A stretch of 64,000 nt of DNA, from the NCBI RefSeq assembly GCF_007483665.1, contig NZ_ML660187.1:269353-333352 (forward strand). The letters are read 5' to 3'. The notes below the pieces were generated by a model. It was not told the origin of the DNA. It did not search any database and was given only the letters and a program-made list of their open reading frames with translations. Below, in pieces: positions 56,647 through 64,000 of this stretch. Within the stretch, counting starts at the first letter, position 1, and every line of letters begins with the position of its first letter. The position numbers and the translations under genes are program-made. The stretch comes from Catellatospora sichuanensis (GTDB lineage Bacteria; Actinomycetota; Actinomycetes; Mycobacteriales; Micromonosporaceae).

Positions 56647-58386
56647 TCAGCGGCCGATCTTGCGGCGGACCATGCCGACGACGTCCTGGACCTCGGTGAC
56701 CTTGAGGGCGAGGGCGGACGCGCCGTAGACGCCGCAGATCACGATGCCGCCCGCGATCAGCGTCACCCAGCTGGTGAAGATGCTGACGTCGCCCTGAGTG
56801 GCACCCATGAACAGCAGCTTGACCGTGCCGTAGCCGGCCGCGGCGGCGATCAGCGCGGCCACCACGACCTTGCCGACGGTGACCGAGATGCGGCGCAGGC
56901 CGATCAGGCCGATCCGCCGCTTGAGCAGGGTCGCGGAGAGTACGGCGGCGAAGGCGTACGAGGCGGCGTTGCCGATCATCATGCCGACCGCGGCGGTCGA
57001 CGCGGCGAACAGCGCCCACCAGCCCAGCTGGATGGACAGCCGCATGGTGATCACCGGCAGGTTGAGCAGCGCGGGCGTCTTCGTGTCCTGCAGCGAGTAG
57101 TAGCTGAAGTTGAACAGCTGGCTGATCGCGAACGGCAGCAGCGCCAGACCGGCCATGGCCAGCACGGGCGCGGTCTGGATCGCATCCGACCGGTGGAACG
57201 CCCCGCGCTGGAACAGCGCGATCGAGATCGGCAGCGCCAGCACCATGTAGATGACGGCGAGGGGCGCCAGCATCACGACGACCGTACGGATGCCCCGGCT
57301 CAGGTCGGCGGCGATGTCGCCCGCCCGGCCCTCGGCGGCGGCTGCGCTCATCCGGGGCAGCAGTGCGGTGATGATCGACACCGCGACGATGCCGTGCGCC
57401 ATCATCATCAGCAGGAAGACGTTGTTGTAGATCATCGGGCCGGCCGCGCCCTGGTCGCCCGCCTTGTTGAGCAGCCTCGTGAGCACCAGCAGCGCGAGCT
57501 GGTTGACGATCACGTAGCAGAACATCCAGCCGCCGACCCGGGCCAGCCGGCGCAGGCCCAGCTCGCGGAAGTCGAAGCGCCAGCGCCAGCGGAAGCCCAC
57601 CCGGCGCAGCGCGGGCAGCAGGCCGAAAGCCTGGACCACGATGCCGAGCAGCACGCCGCCGCCGAGCACCAGGATGCGCCCCGGGGTCATGTCCTCGGGC
57701 TCGATCTGCTTGGCCCCGAACACCGCCAGGTAGAAGCCGCCGGTGGCGATGACGATGGCGTTGTTCAGGATCGGGGTCCACATGGGGGCGGCGAACTGCC
57801 CCCGCGTGTTGAGCACCGCGCTGCACAGGCCGGTCAGGCCGTAGAAGAAGATCGTCGGCAGCATCAGGTACGACAGCATGGTGATCAGGTGCCGCGTCGC
57901 CTCGGACGATTCGCGGCTGGCGTACGCGAGGGTCAGCAGCGGGGCGCAGATCACCGCGAGCACGGTGGTGATGCCGAGCACGATCACCGTGAGGGTCAGC
58001 AGCCGCTGGGTGAACGCCTGCCCGCGGTCCACGTCGCCCTTGCGGGCCCGGACCAGCATCGGCACCAGCACGCTGGACAGGATGCCGCCGAGCAGCAGCT
58101 CGTAGATCATCCCCGGGAAGATCTGCGCGGTGGTGTACGCGTTGCCGACCAGGCCGCCACCGAGCGCGGCCGCCATCGTCGCGGTGCGCAGGAAGCCGGT
58201 GCCCCGGCTGACCAGCGAACCGACGGCCATCATGGCCGAGTTGCCGGCCGCCCCCTTGTGCTCGTCCTCGAAGGTAGGCTCGGCCGCGGCCTCGAGCTCC
58301 TCGGCGGGCAGCGCCGTACCCACCACGTGCGGGATCACGGTGGTGTGGTCCGCGTCGACCGGGGGGAGACGATCGGGGGCTGTCAT
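56647..58386 (-). CDS. murJ: Lipid II flippase MurJ
   Basis: A 579-residue MOP-superfamily transporter with about 14 helices. Motifs include SLVSRGTGFLRTATMAAALG, FPGMIYELLLGGILSSVLVP and FFYGLTGLCSAVLNTRGQFAAP. It flips lipid II for peptidoglycan. An acidic cytoplasmic N-terminus (about 45 residues) is usual in actinobacteria. There is no fused C-terminal pseudokinase as in mycobacteria; that part is the separate gene at 53096. The ATG at 58386 is chosen on SD spacing; the one at 58398 is the alternative. Confidence 0.92.
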   Translation of the reverse strand: MTAPDRLPPVDADHTTVIPHVVGTALPAEELEAAAEPTFEDEHKGAAGNSAMMAVGSLVSRGTGFLRTATMAAALGGGLVGNAYTTAQIFPGMIYELLLGGILSSVLVPMLVRARKGDVDRGQAFTQRLLTLTVIVLGITTVLAVICAPLLTLAYASRESSEATRHLITMLSYLMLPTIFFYGLTGLCSAVLNTRGQFAAPMWTPILNNAIVIATGGFYLAVFGAKQIEPEDMTPGRILVLGGGVLLGIVVQAFGLLPALRRVGFRWRWRFDFRELGLRRLARVGGWMFCYVIVNQLALLVLTRLLNKAGDQGAAGPMIYNNVFLLMMMAHGIVAVSIITALLPRMSAAAAEGRAGDIAADLSRGIRTVVVMLAPLAVIYMVLALPISIALFQRGAFHRSDAIQTAPVLAMAGLALLPFAISQLFNFSYYSLQDTKTPALLNLPVITMRLSIQLGWWALFAASTAAVGMMIGNAASYAFAAVLSATLLKRRIGLIGLRRISVTVGKVVVAALIAAAAGYGTVKLLFMGATQGDVSIFTSWVTLIAGGIVICGVYGASALALKVTEVQDVVGMVRRKIGR

Positions 58387-58444
58387 GGGATGCACCATAC
58401 CTGCGAACGCCGGTGACCAGCCTCCCCAGTACGCTGGATGATCG

Positions 58445-59887
58445 ATGTCGCCCTCACCTGAACTCACCGCCGTCCAGCGCAACGCCGTCACCGAGCTGTT
58501 GCGCGTCTCACCTGTCGCCGACGAACTGGGCCGCCGGTTCGCCAAGGCCGGGTTCGAGCTGCATCTCGTCGGCGGATCCGTCCGCGATGCGCTGCTCGGC
58601 CGCCTCGGTGACGATCTCGACTTCTGCACCGACGCCCGCCCGGAGGACACCCTCAAGATCGTCAAGGGCTGGGCCGAGGCGATCTGGGAGACCGGACGCG
58701 AGTTCGGCACCATCGGGCTGCAGCGCGGCGGGCTCCGCCTGGAGATCACCACCTACCGTGCGGAGTCCTACGACGGCGTCAGCCGCAACCCGCAGGTGCA
58801 GTACGGCGACAACCTGCACGACGACCTGGTGCGCCGCGACTTCACGGTCAACGCGATGGCGGTCAGCCTGCCCGGCCACGAGTTCGCGGACCCGTTCGGC
58901 GGCCTCGCCGACCTGGCCGCGCGGGTGATCCGTACGCCCGGCACCCCGGCCCAGTCGTTCGGCGACGACCCGCTGCGCATGCTGCGCGCCGCCCGCTTCG
59001 CCGCCCAGCTGCGCTTCACCGTGGACCCGGCCGTGCTCACCGCCATGGAGCACATGGCCGAGGACCTGCGCCGGATCACCGCCGAGCGGATCCGGGACGA
59101 GTTCTCCAAGCTGCTGCTCGGCGCGGATCCGATCACCGGGCTGCGGCTGCTGGTCGACACCGGGCTGGCCGACCAGTTCCTGCCCGAACTGGCCGGCCTG
59201 AAGCTGGAGATCGACGAGCACGCCCAGCACAAGGACGTGTACGAGCACACCCTCAAGGTGGTCGGCAACGCGGTCGGCTTCGACACCGCCGACGGCGGCC
59301 CCGACCTGGTGCTGCGCCTGGCGGCGCTGCTGCACGACATCGGCAAGCCGGCCACCAAAGCGGTCGGCGGCGACGGCGGCGTGAGCTTCCACCACCACGA
59401 GATGGTCGGCGCACGGATGGCGAAGTCGCGCCTGAAGCTGCTCAAGTACCCCAAGGACGTGATCTCGCCGGTGGTCGCGCTGGTCGGATTGCACCTGCGC
59501 TTCTACGGATACGGCCGCGGCGAGTGGACCGACTCGGCGGTGCGCCGCTACGTCACGGACGCCGGGGACCAGCTCGACCGCCTGCACAAGCTCACCCGTT
59601 CCGACTGCACCACCCGCAACAAGCGCAAGGCCGCCCTGCTCGCCGCGGACTACGACGCGCTGGAGGTGCGCATCGCCCGCATCCAGGAGGAGGAGGACCT
59701 GGCCCGGGTGCGGCCGGACCTCGACGGCAACGCCATCATGGAGCTGCTCGGCGTCCCGGCGGGACCGGTCGTCGGCCGTGCCTGGAAGCACCTCAAGGAG
59801 CTGCGCCTGGAGCGCGGCCCGCTCAGCCGCGACGAGGCCGAGGCCGAACTCCAGCGCTGGGCCCGCACCGAGGGCCTCATCCCCTGA
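58445..59887 (+). CDS. CCA tRNA nucleotidyltransferase
   Basis: A 480-residue class II CCA-adding or poly(A) polymerase enzyme. The head domain has HLVGGSVRDALLGR and catalytic DDLDF, followed by TTYRAESYDG, RRDFTVNAMAV and DPFGG. A C-terminal HD domain is present (LHDIGKPATK). Since most tRNA genes in this window lack genomic CCA, the enzyme is needed for their 3' ends. It is divergent from murJ with about 58 bp between, a conserved arrangement (cca/pcnA-murJ). Confidence 0.93.
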   Translation: MSPSPELTAVQRNAVTELLRVSPVADELGRRFAKAGFELHLVGGSVRDALLGRLGDDLDFCTDARPEDTLKIVKGWAEAIWETGREFGTIGLQRGGLRLEITTYRAESYDGVSRNPQVQYGDNLHDDLVRRDFTVNAMAVSLPGHEFADPFGGLADLAARVIRTPGTPAQSFGDDPLRMLRAARFAAQLRFTVDPAVLTAMEHMAEDLRRITAERIRDEFSKLLLGADPITGLRLLVDTGLADQFLPELAGLKLEIDEHAQHKDVYEHTLKVVGNAVGFDTADGGPDLVLRLAALLHDIGKPATKAVGGDGGVSFHHHEMVGARMAKSRLKLLKYPKDVISPVVALVGLHLRFYGYGRGEWTDSAVRRYVTDAGDQLDRLHKLTRSDCTTRNKRKAALLAADYDALEVRIARIQEEEDLARVRPDLDGNAIMELLGVPAGPVVGRAWKHLKELRLERGPLSRDEAEAELQRWARTEGLIP

Positions 59888-59945
59888 CCCCCGCCCGCGC
59901 GCAGGGCGCAGGATCGCCCGACCTGCCCCGTCGCCCCGCGGGGCG

Positions 59946-60016
59946 CAAGATCGTCCGATTTGCCTGGCACATGTGCGTATCTTGACCGCACTTTCGCCCA
60001 CCTGCCTGGCAAGTCG
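59946..60016 (-). repeat. 71-bp palindromic dispersed repeat, copy 2 (inverted)
   Basis: The reverse complement matches 21000-21070 at about 63 of 71 positions by eye (for example GCGGTCAAGATACGCACATG versus GCGGTCAAGATACACACAGG). It is intergenic, between the CCA enzyme and the MFS transporter. Confidence 0.8.
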
Positions 60017-60068
60017 GGCGATCAAGGGCCGCCCGGGGTGGGCGATCAGCGGCCGCCGGGGCGGGTGA

Positions 60069-61436
60069 TCAGGCCTGGGCGGCGGGGACGGCGGGGCGGG
60101 CGGCCGTGGCGAACCAGTACCAGGCGGCCAGCAGGACGAAGGCCGTCGCTGTGATGATCAGGCCGAGCGCGGACTTGCCGTTCGGCGGCAGGGTCACCGC
60201 CGCGGTGAACAGGCCGGTGACGAAGCACAGGTTGAACGCGGTGTCGTTGACGCTGAAGATGCGGCCGCGGTATTCGTCGAGGCACTCGCGCTGAATGGTC
60301 GCGTCCACGATGATCTTCATGCTCTGCGACGCGACGTTCACCAGGAACACGGCGACGAGGAGCAGCGGCGCGACGAACGGCAGCCCGAAGACGAGCACCA
60401 CCACGCCGACCGCGGCGACCACGGCGCTCAGCCAGCGCCGCGAGTCCCACCAGCGGACCGCGAGCGGGGTGATCACGGCGGCCAGCGCCGCCCCGGCCGC
60501 GCCGGAGAGCACCACCAGTCCCAGCTGCCCCATCGAGGTCGCCGCGCCGGAAACCTGCGCGGCCCGGTCGGCGGCATGCCCGAAGTAGCGGCTGTAGAGC
60601 AGCAGCACGGCCAGGGTGAGCACGCCGTAGAGGAACCGGTACGCGGACTGCAACACCATGATCCGCAGCGCCTTGCGCCGCTCACCCAGGTGCCGCGCTC
60701 CACTGATCATGCCGCGGAACACCTCGACCAGGGCTGCACCGATCTTCGAGGTGGCCCGTTCGTGGGCATCGGGACCCAGCTCGTCACGGCGGAAGAAGCG
60801 CCGGGCCAGCAGCCCGGAGACCAGGTAGCCGACCGCGGCGGTGGCCGCGATGGCGCCGTATCCGTGCCGGTCCGTGCCGACCAGGTGCAGCGCGACCACG
60901 GATGCCGCGGTGAACAGGCCCACCGAGTAGCAGATCGTGCCGAGTGTGGAGGCGAGTGCGTTCGCCGGGACCAGCTTGCGCTCCTCCACCACGTGCGGCA
61001 GCGAGGCCGACAGGCCGGCCAGGAAGAACCGGTTGATCGCGATGACGATGAGTGCGCAGACCGCGAACGCCAGGCCCTGCGCCCCGGACCACAGCAGCGC
61101 CGCCGCGGGCAGCACCAGCGCGGCGCGGGCCAGGTTGGCCGTCGACAGCGACGCGCGACGGTCCCAGCGGTCCAGCAGCACGCCGACGTACGGGCCGAGC
61201 AGTGAGTACGGCAGCAGCAGGATGGCGAAACCGGCCGCGATGGCGACCGGGCTGGACTGCCGGTCGGGGTTGAACAGCAGCGACCCGGCCAGTCCGGCCT
61301 GGAACCAGCCGTCGGCGATCTGGCTGGTCAGTCTCACCCCGAGCAGCCGCCGGAACGGCGCCCCGGCCAGGATCGCGCGGGAGGTCGCGGCGACCTTCCT
61401 GGTCGGCACGGTGTTCGGCATCACGGGGTGCGGCAC
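60069..61436 (-). CDS. MFS transporter
   Basis: A 455-residue permease with about 12 hydrophobic helices. The MFS loop GPYVGVLLDRWDRRASL lies between helices 2 and 3, and a second-half cytoplasmic loop carries the ECLDEYRGRIFSVND motif (the R-G-R-I/V-x-S pattern of MFS_3 exporters). The substrate is unknown. It stands alone, downstream of the flotillin gene but separated from it by strong hairpins. Confidence 0.8.
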   Translation of the reverse strand: MPHPVMPNTVPTRKVAATSRAILAGAPFRRLLGVRLTSQIADGWFQAGLAGSLLFNPDRQSSPVAIAAGFAILLLPYSLLGPYVGVLLDRWDRRASLSTANLARAALVLPAAALLWSGAQGLAFAVCALIVIAINRFFLAGLSASLPHVVEERKLVPANALASTLGTICYSVGLFTAASVVALHLVGTDRHGYGAIAATAAVGYLVSGLLARRFFRRDELGPDAHERATSKIGAALVEVFRGMISGARHLGERRKALRIMVLQSAYRFLYGVLTLAVLLLYSRYFGHAADRAAQVSGAATSMGQLGLVVLSGAAGAALAAVITPLAVRWWDSRRWLSAVVAAVGVVVLVFGLPFVAPLLLVAVFLVNVASQSMKIIVDATIQRECLDEYRGRIFSVNDTAFNLCFVTGLFTAAVTLPPNGKSALGLIITATAFVLLAAWYWFATAARPAVPAAQA

Positions 61437-61474
61437 GTCACCACCCTACGTGGCGCGGCAGCCCCGTACATGAA

Positions 61475-61579
61475 CGCTGCGGGCGTTGGGGTCGATCGAC
61501 GACCCGAACGCCCGCAGCGGCAGTCCATTTCCGTGACGCTGCGGGCGTCCCGTCATCCGTGACCGGAATGCCCGCAGCG
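61475..61579 (-). terminator. Two tandem hairpins after the flotillin gene
   Basis: Hairpin A spans 61475-61519 and hairpin B 61537-61579. Both begin CGCTGCGGGC and end GCCCGCAGCG, with one or two mismatches in about 20-bp stems. They lie just past the flotillin stop (61586), consistent with a double terminator. They may also be copies of a repeat, since the arms are nearly identical. Confidence 0.7.
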
Positions 61580-61585
61580 GGTGGT

Positions 61586-63064
61586 TCACTCCTTGCTGGT
61601 CGCCGCGCCGGTCACCTTCGCCAGCAGCGCCGGCAGGTCGATGCCGGTCAGGTCGTTGCCCAGCTGCAGGCCCTGGGCCACGTTCGTGGCCACGGACTTG
61701 GTCAGCGAGCTGGCGCCGTCGGTGGAGATGACGGTCATCTTGTCGATCGCGCTCAACGGCGCGGACGCCGCGGCGACGACCTGCGGCAGCACCCGGACCA
61801 GCAGGTCGAGCACGGCCGCCTCGCCGTACTGGGCGAACGCCTCGGCCTTGAGGCGCATCGCCTCGGCCTCGGACTGGCCCTTGGCCAGGATGGCCGCCGC
61901 GTCGGCGGTGCCTTCGCGCTCGACCGCGTCGGCGATGGCGGTACGCCGCCGCTGCTCGGCCTCACCCTCCTTGGCGCCTTCGATCGCGTTGGCCTCGGCC
62001 AGCGCGGCCCGGCGGGCGCGCTCGCCCTCACCGGTGAGGCGGGACTGCTCGGCCTGGGCCTGGGCGGCGGCGATGGTCGCCTGACGAGCCGCGTCGGCGG
62101 CGAGCACCCGGGCGTTGCGGTCGGCCTCGGCCTCCTGCTCGACCTTGTACCGCGCCGCGTCGGCGGGCTTGCGCACCTCGGTGTCGAGCTGGCGCTGCTT
62201 GAGCTCGGCGTTCTGCTCGGCGACCTTGCGCTGCTCGGCGATGATCACCTGCTGGCGCTCGGCCTCGGCGAGCGGACCGGCAGCGGCGGAGACGGCCTTG
62301 GCGGCGTCGATCTCGGCCTGGATGCCGGCCTGCTTGAGGGCCAGGTTTCGCTGCGCCTCGGCGATCGACTCCTCGGCCAGCAGACGGGCCTGCTCGGCCT
62401 GCTGGCGGGCCAGCGCCTCGGCGATGGCGGCGTCCTTGAGCACCCGGGCGGCCTCGGGCCGGCCCAGGTCCTGCAGGTACGAGCCCTCGGCGAGGATGTC
62501 CTGCAGCTGGAACGTGTCGAGCACCAGACCCTGGTTGGTCATCGAGTGCTCCGCCTCCTCCGCGACGGCGGAGGCGAACGCGGCACGGTCGCGGATGATC
62601 TCCTCGATGGTGAGCCGGCCGACTATCGAGCGCAGCGCGCCGGCCAGCACCTCGCGGGTGAACTCCTCGATCTCGTTCTGCTGGTGCAGGAAGCGCTGGG
62701 CCGAGGCGCGGATCGCGTCCTCGGTGCCGCCGACCTTCACGATCGCGACGCCCTGCAGGTTCGCGCGGATGCCCTGCTTGCTCACCGCGCCCGTGATCTC
62801 GACGTGGATGCGGCGGCTGGACAGGTCGAGGACCTGCAGCTTCTGGACCACCGGCAGCACGAACACCGAGGCGCCCATGACGACCTTCTGGCCCGACAGG
62901 TCGGTGGAACGAGCGCCGTCAGCGGTCTCGGTGGTCCGGCCCTTGCGGCCGGTCACGATGAACGCCTCGTTCGGCCCGGCCACCTTGATCCGGGACAGCA
63001 CGAAGAGGATGAGCAGGAGGACGAGCAGCACGCCGCCCGCGATCGCAATGGTGAGGGCTGTCAT
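61586..63064 (-). CDS. floT: Flotillin-like (SPFH) membrane protein
   Basis: A 492-residue protein with an N-terminal membrane helix (residues 5-25) and an SPFH/band-7 domain (IKVAGPNEAFIVTGRKG to about 200). A long Ala/Glu-rich coiled coil (about 205-400: EAQRNLALKQAGIQAEIDAA and similar) and a C-terminal flotillin segment follow. Flotillins scaffold functional membrane microdomains. The adjacent NfeD-like gene is the usual partner. Symbol by family resemblance. Confidence 0.87.
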   Translation of the reverse strand: MTALTIAIAGGVLLVLLLILFVLSRIKVAGPNEAFIVTGRKGRTTETADGARSTDLSGQKVVMGASVFVLPVVQKLQVLDLSSRRIHVEITGAVSKQGIRANLQGVAIVKVGGTEDAIRASAQRFLHQQNEIEEFTREVLAGALRSIVGRLTIEEIIRDRAAFASAVAEEAEHSMTNQGLVLDTFQLQDILAEGSYLQDLGRPEAARVLKDAAIAEALARQQAEQARLLAEESIAEAQRNLALKQAGIQAEIDAAKAVSAAAGPLAEAERQQVIIAEQRKVAEQNAELKQRQLDTEVRKPADAARYKVEQEAEADRNARVLAADAARQATIAAAQAQAEQSRLTGEGERARRAALAEANAIEGAKEGEAEQRRRTAIADAVEREGTADAAAILAKGQSEAEAMRLKAEAFAQYGEAAVLDLLVRVLPQVVAAASAPLSAIDKMTVISTDGASSLTKSVATNVAQGLQLGNDLTGIDLPALLAKVTGAATSKE

Positions 63065-63086
63065 TGCCTTCCTTCTTCCGGGGGAG

Positions 63087-63617
63087 CTACTGCTCCGGGA
63101 CTTCCTGGACGATCACGCTGGTGTCGCTGACGGCGGACGTCACGACGACCTTGGTGCCCAGCGGCACGGGACGCTCGGCGCGGGCGGACAGCTTGACCGG
63201 CTGCCCGCCGATGCGCACGCGGACCTCGCCGAAGCCGCCGGCGGGAATCGGGGTGACCACCACTCCCCTGGTGCCGACGAGGTCGGCGCGGGTCGGAGTG
63301 GCGTCGGTGCGCATGTTCGACATGCGTTTTACCAGGTAGCTGGCCAGTAGGGCCAGTGGTATCGCGGCGACTATAGCGATGAACACCACCGCGGCGATGC
63401 CCAGGGCGTCGCCGGTGAGCTCGTTGACGACGGCGGCGCTGAAGCCGAAGCCGCCGACGAGCGAAGCGAGCAGCTCCGTGGAGACGAAGCCGTCGCCGAG
63501 GTCGAGGAGGTCACCGCCGAGCACGGCGACCGCCGCGATGACGATGCCGAGTGCCCCGATGATCAGAAAGATCAGTGTCGCCGTACCCACGCCGGGAACC
63601 GTAGCGACCTCGGGCAA
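63087..63617 (-). CDS. NfeD-like/OB-fold membrane protein, flotillin partner
   Basis: A protein of about 176 residues with two transmembrane helices near 14-35 and 73-95. A cytoplasmic or surface OB-type domain follows (LVGTRGVVVTPIPAGGFGEV, KLSARAERPVPLGTKVVVTS). NfeD-type proteins are encoded next to flotillins, as here (22 nt apart). The start is uncertain: a TTG at 63617, or a GTG at 63590 giving VGTATLIFLI. Confidence 0.75.
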   Translation of the reverse strand: MPEVATVPGVGTATLIFLIIGALGIVIAAVAVLGGDLLDLGDGFVSTELLASLVGGFGFSAAVVNELTGDALGIAAVVFIAIVAAIPLALLASYLVKRMSNMRTDATPTRADLVGTRGVVVTPIPAGGFGEVRVRIGGQPVKLSARAERPVPLGTKVVVTSAVSDTSVIVQEVPEQ

Positions 63618-63727
63618 CAGCGGGCCGTCAGGGTGACTTGCTCGCCGGCTGCCGCGGCCTTGACCGGTGGCATCCTCCGCTGCGCTGCGGATGGCACCGA
63701 GCGGCCGCTACCGCGGGCGAGGACGCG

Positions 63728-64000
63728 TCACTCGGCCATCCAGCCGATGACCTTGATGGCGCCGATGCCGGCCAGCACCAGCGCGACGCCGATCACCACG
63801 AAGGTGAACAGGCACGGCACCACCACACCGCGTTTCTTCGTGGGTGCCCGGTAGGACCCGGCCCACTGCGTCGGTTTGCCCGACCGCTCCGCCTCGTCGG
63901 CCAGCTGCACCAGCCGTTGTGCCGCGGTCGCGGACAGGTGCACGGTGTCGCCCTGGAAATGCAGCAGCCGCAGCCGCTGCCAGGGATCGGGGTTGGCCTT
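63728..64000 (-). CDS. Membrane protein, partial (5' end outside the window)
   Basis: The frame is open to the window edge, so 90 C-terminal codons are seen. It reads KANPDPWQRLRLLHFQGD, a helical cytoplasmic stretch (TAAQRLVQLADEAERSGKPT), then a single transmembrane helix near the C-terminus (CLFTFVVIGVALVLAGIGAI). An internal GTG at 63943 is unlikely to be the start because coding-like sequence continues upstream. Not recognised. Confidence 0.6.
   Translation of the reverse strand, partial: KANPDPWQRLRLLHFQGDTVHLSATAAQRLVQLADEAERSGKPTQWAGSYRAPTKKRGVVVPCLFTFVVIGVALVLAGIGAIKVIGWMAE

Overview
This 64 kb window is the replication-origin region of a high-GC actinobacterial chromosome. The order rnpA-rpmH / dnaA / oriC / dnaN / gnd / recF / DciA-like / gyrB / gyrA on one side and yidD-yidC-jag-rsmG-parA-parB ... 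trxA-trxB-sigM-murJ-cca on the other is the conserved actinobacterial origin neighbourhood. GTG/TTG starts, two SigE-family sigma factors and the short palindromic intergenic repeats fit Micromonosporaceae best; the genus cannot be fixed from this sequence.

Layout. 0-8.9 kb: accessory genes (secreted Ig-like protein, SGNH hydrolase, FrnE-like oxidoreductase, SigE-family sigma factor with a membrane partner, MFS exporter, PIG-L deacetylase, threonine/serine dehydratase). 8.9-10.8 kb: a compact array of nine tRNA genes with a membrane protein and an HNH nuclease, bounded by an exact 16-bp inverted repeat. 11-13.8 kb: methyltransferase, DUF4259 protein, a broken YcxB gene, tRNA-Ala, DLW-39 peptide, tRNA-Ile. 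14-24.8 kb, minus strand: DUF3566, gyrA, gyrB, DciA-like, recF, gnd, dnaN. 24.9-25.4 kb: oriC, with about twenty DnaA-box-like 9-mers. 25.4-26.7 kb: a plus-strand sigma factor and membrane partner lodged between oriC and the 3' end of dnaA. 26.7-28.4 kb: dnaA. 29-35.2 kb: rpmH, rnpA, yidD, yidC, jag, rsmG, parA, parB.

35.2-43.5 kb is the most unusual part: about 8.2 kb with no convincing intact gene, holding six of the window's eight parS sites, three tandem-repeat arrays (10, 19 and 7 bp units), a decayed IS630-type transposase, a gene stopped by an amber codon, a 36-bp perfect palindrome centred on a parS, and, at its right end, a second DnaA-box cluster interleaved with two parS sites. It looks like a dedicated centromere-like island next to parAB.

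43.5-64 kb returns to ordinary conserved genes: HIT-like protein, Ddl-like ligase, aminotransferase, GNAT, DUF2786, CwlM-type amidase, trxA, trxB, anti-sigma/sigM, a MurJ-associated pseudokinase, a HerA-like ATPase inserted between that pseudokinase and murJ, murJ, CCA-adding enzyme, an MFS transporter, flotillin and NfeD-like membrane proteins, and a partial gene at the right edge.

Together the genes cover initiation (dnaA, dnaN, oriC), topology (gyrA, gyrB), repair (recF), origin segregation (parA, parB, parS), membrane insertion and RNA processing (yidC, yidD, rnpA, jag, rsmG), thiol redox (trxA, trxB) and cell-wall synthesis and its control (murJ, pseudokinase, amidase, Ddl). All functional statements rest on sequence motifs and family knowledge; no database search was run.
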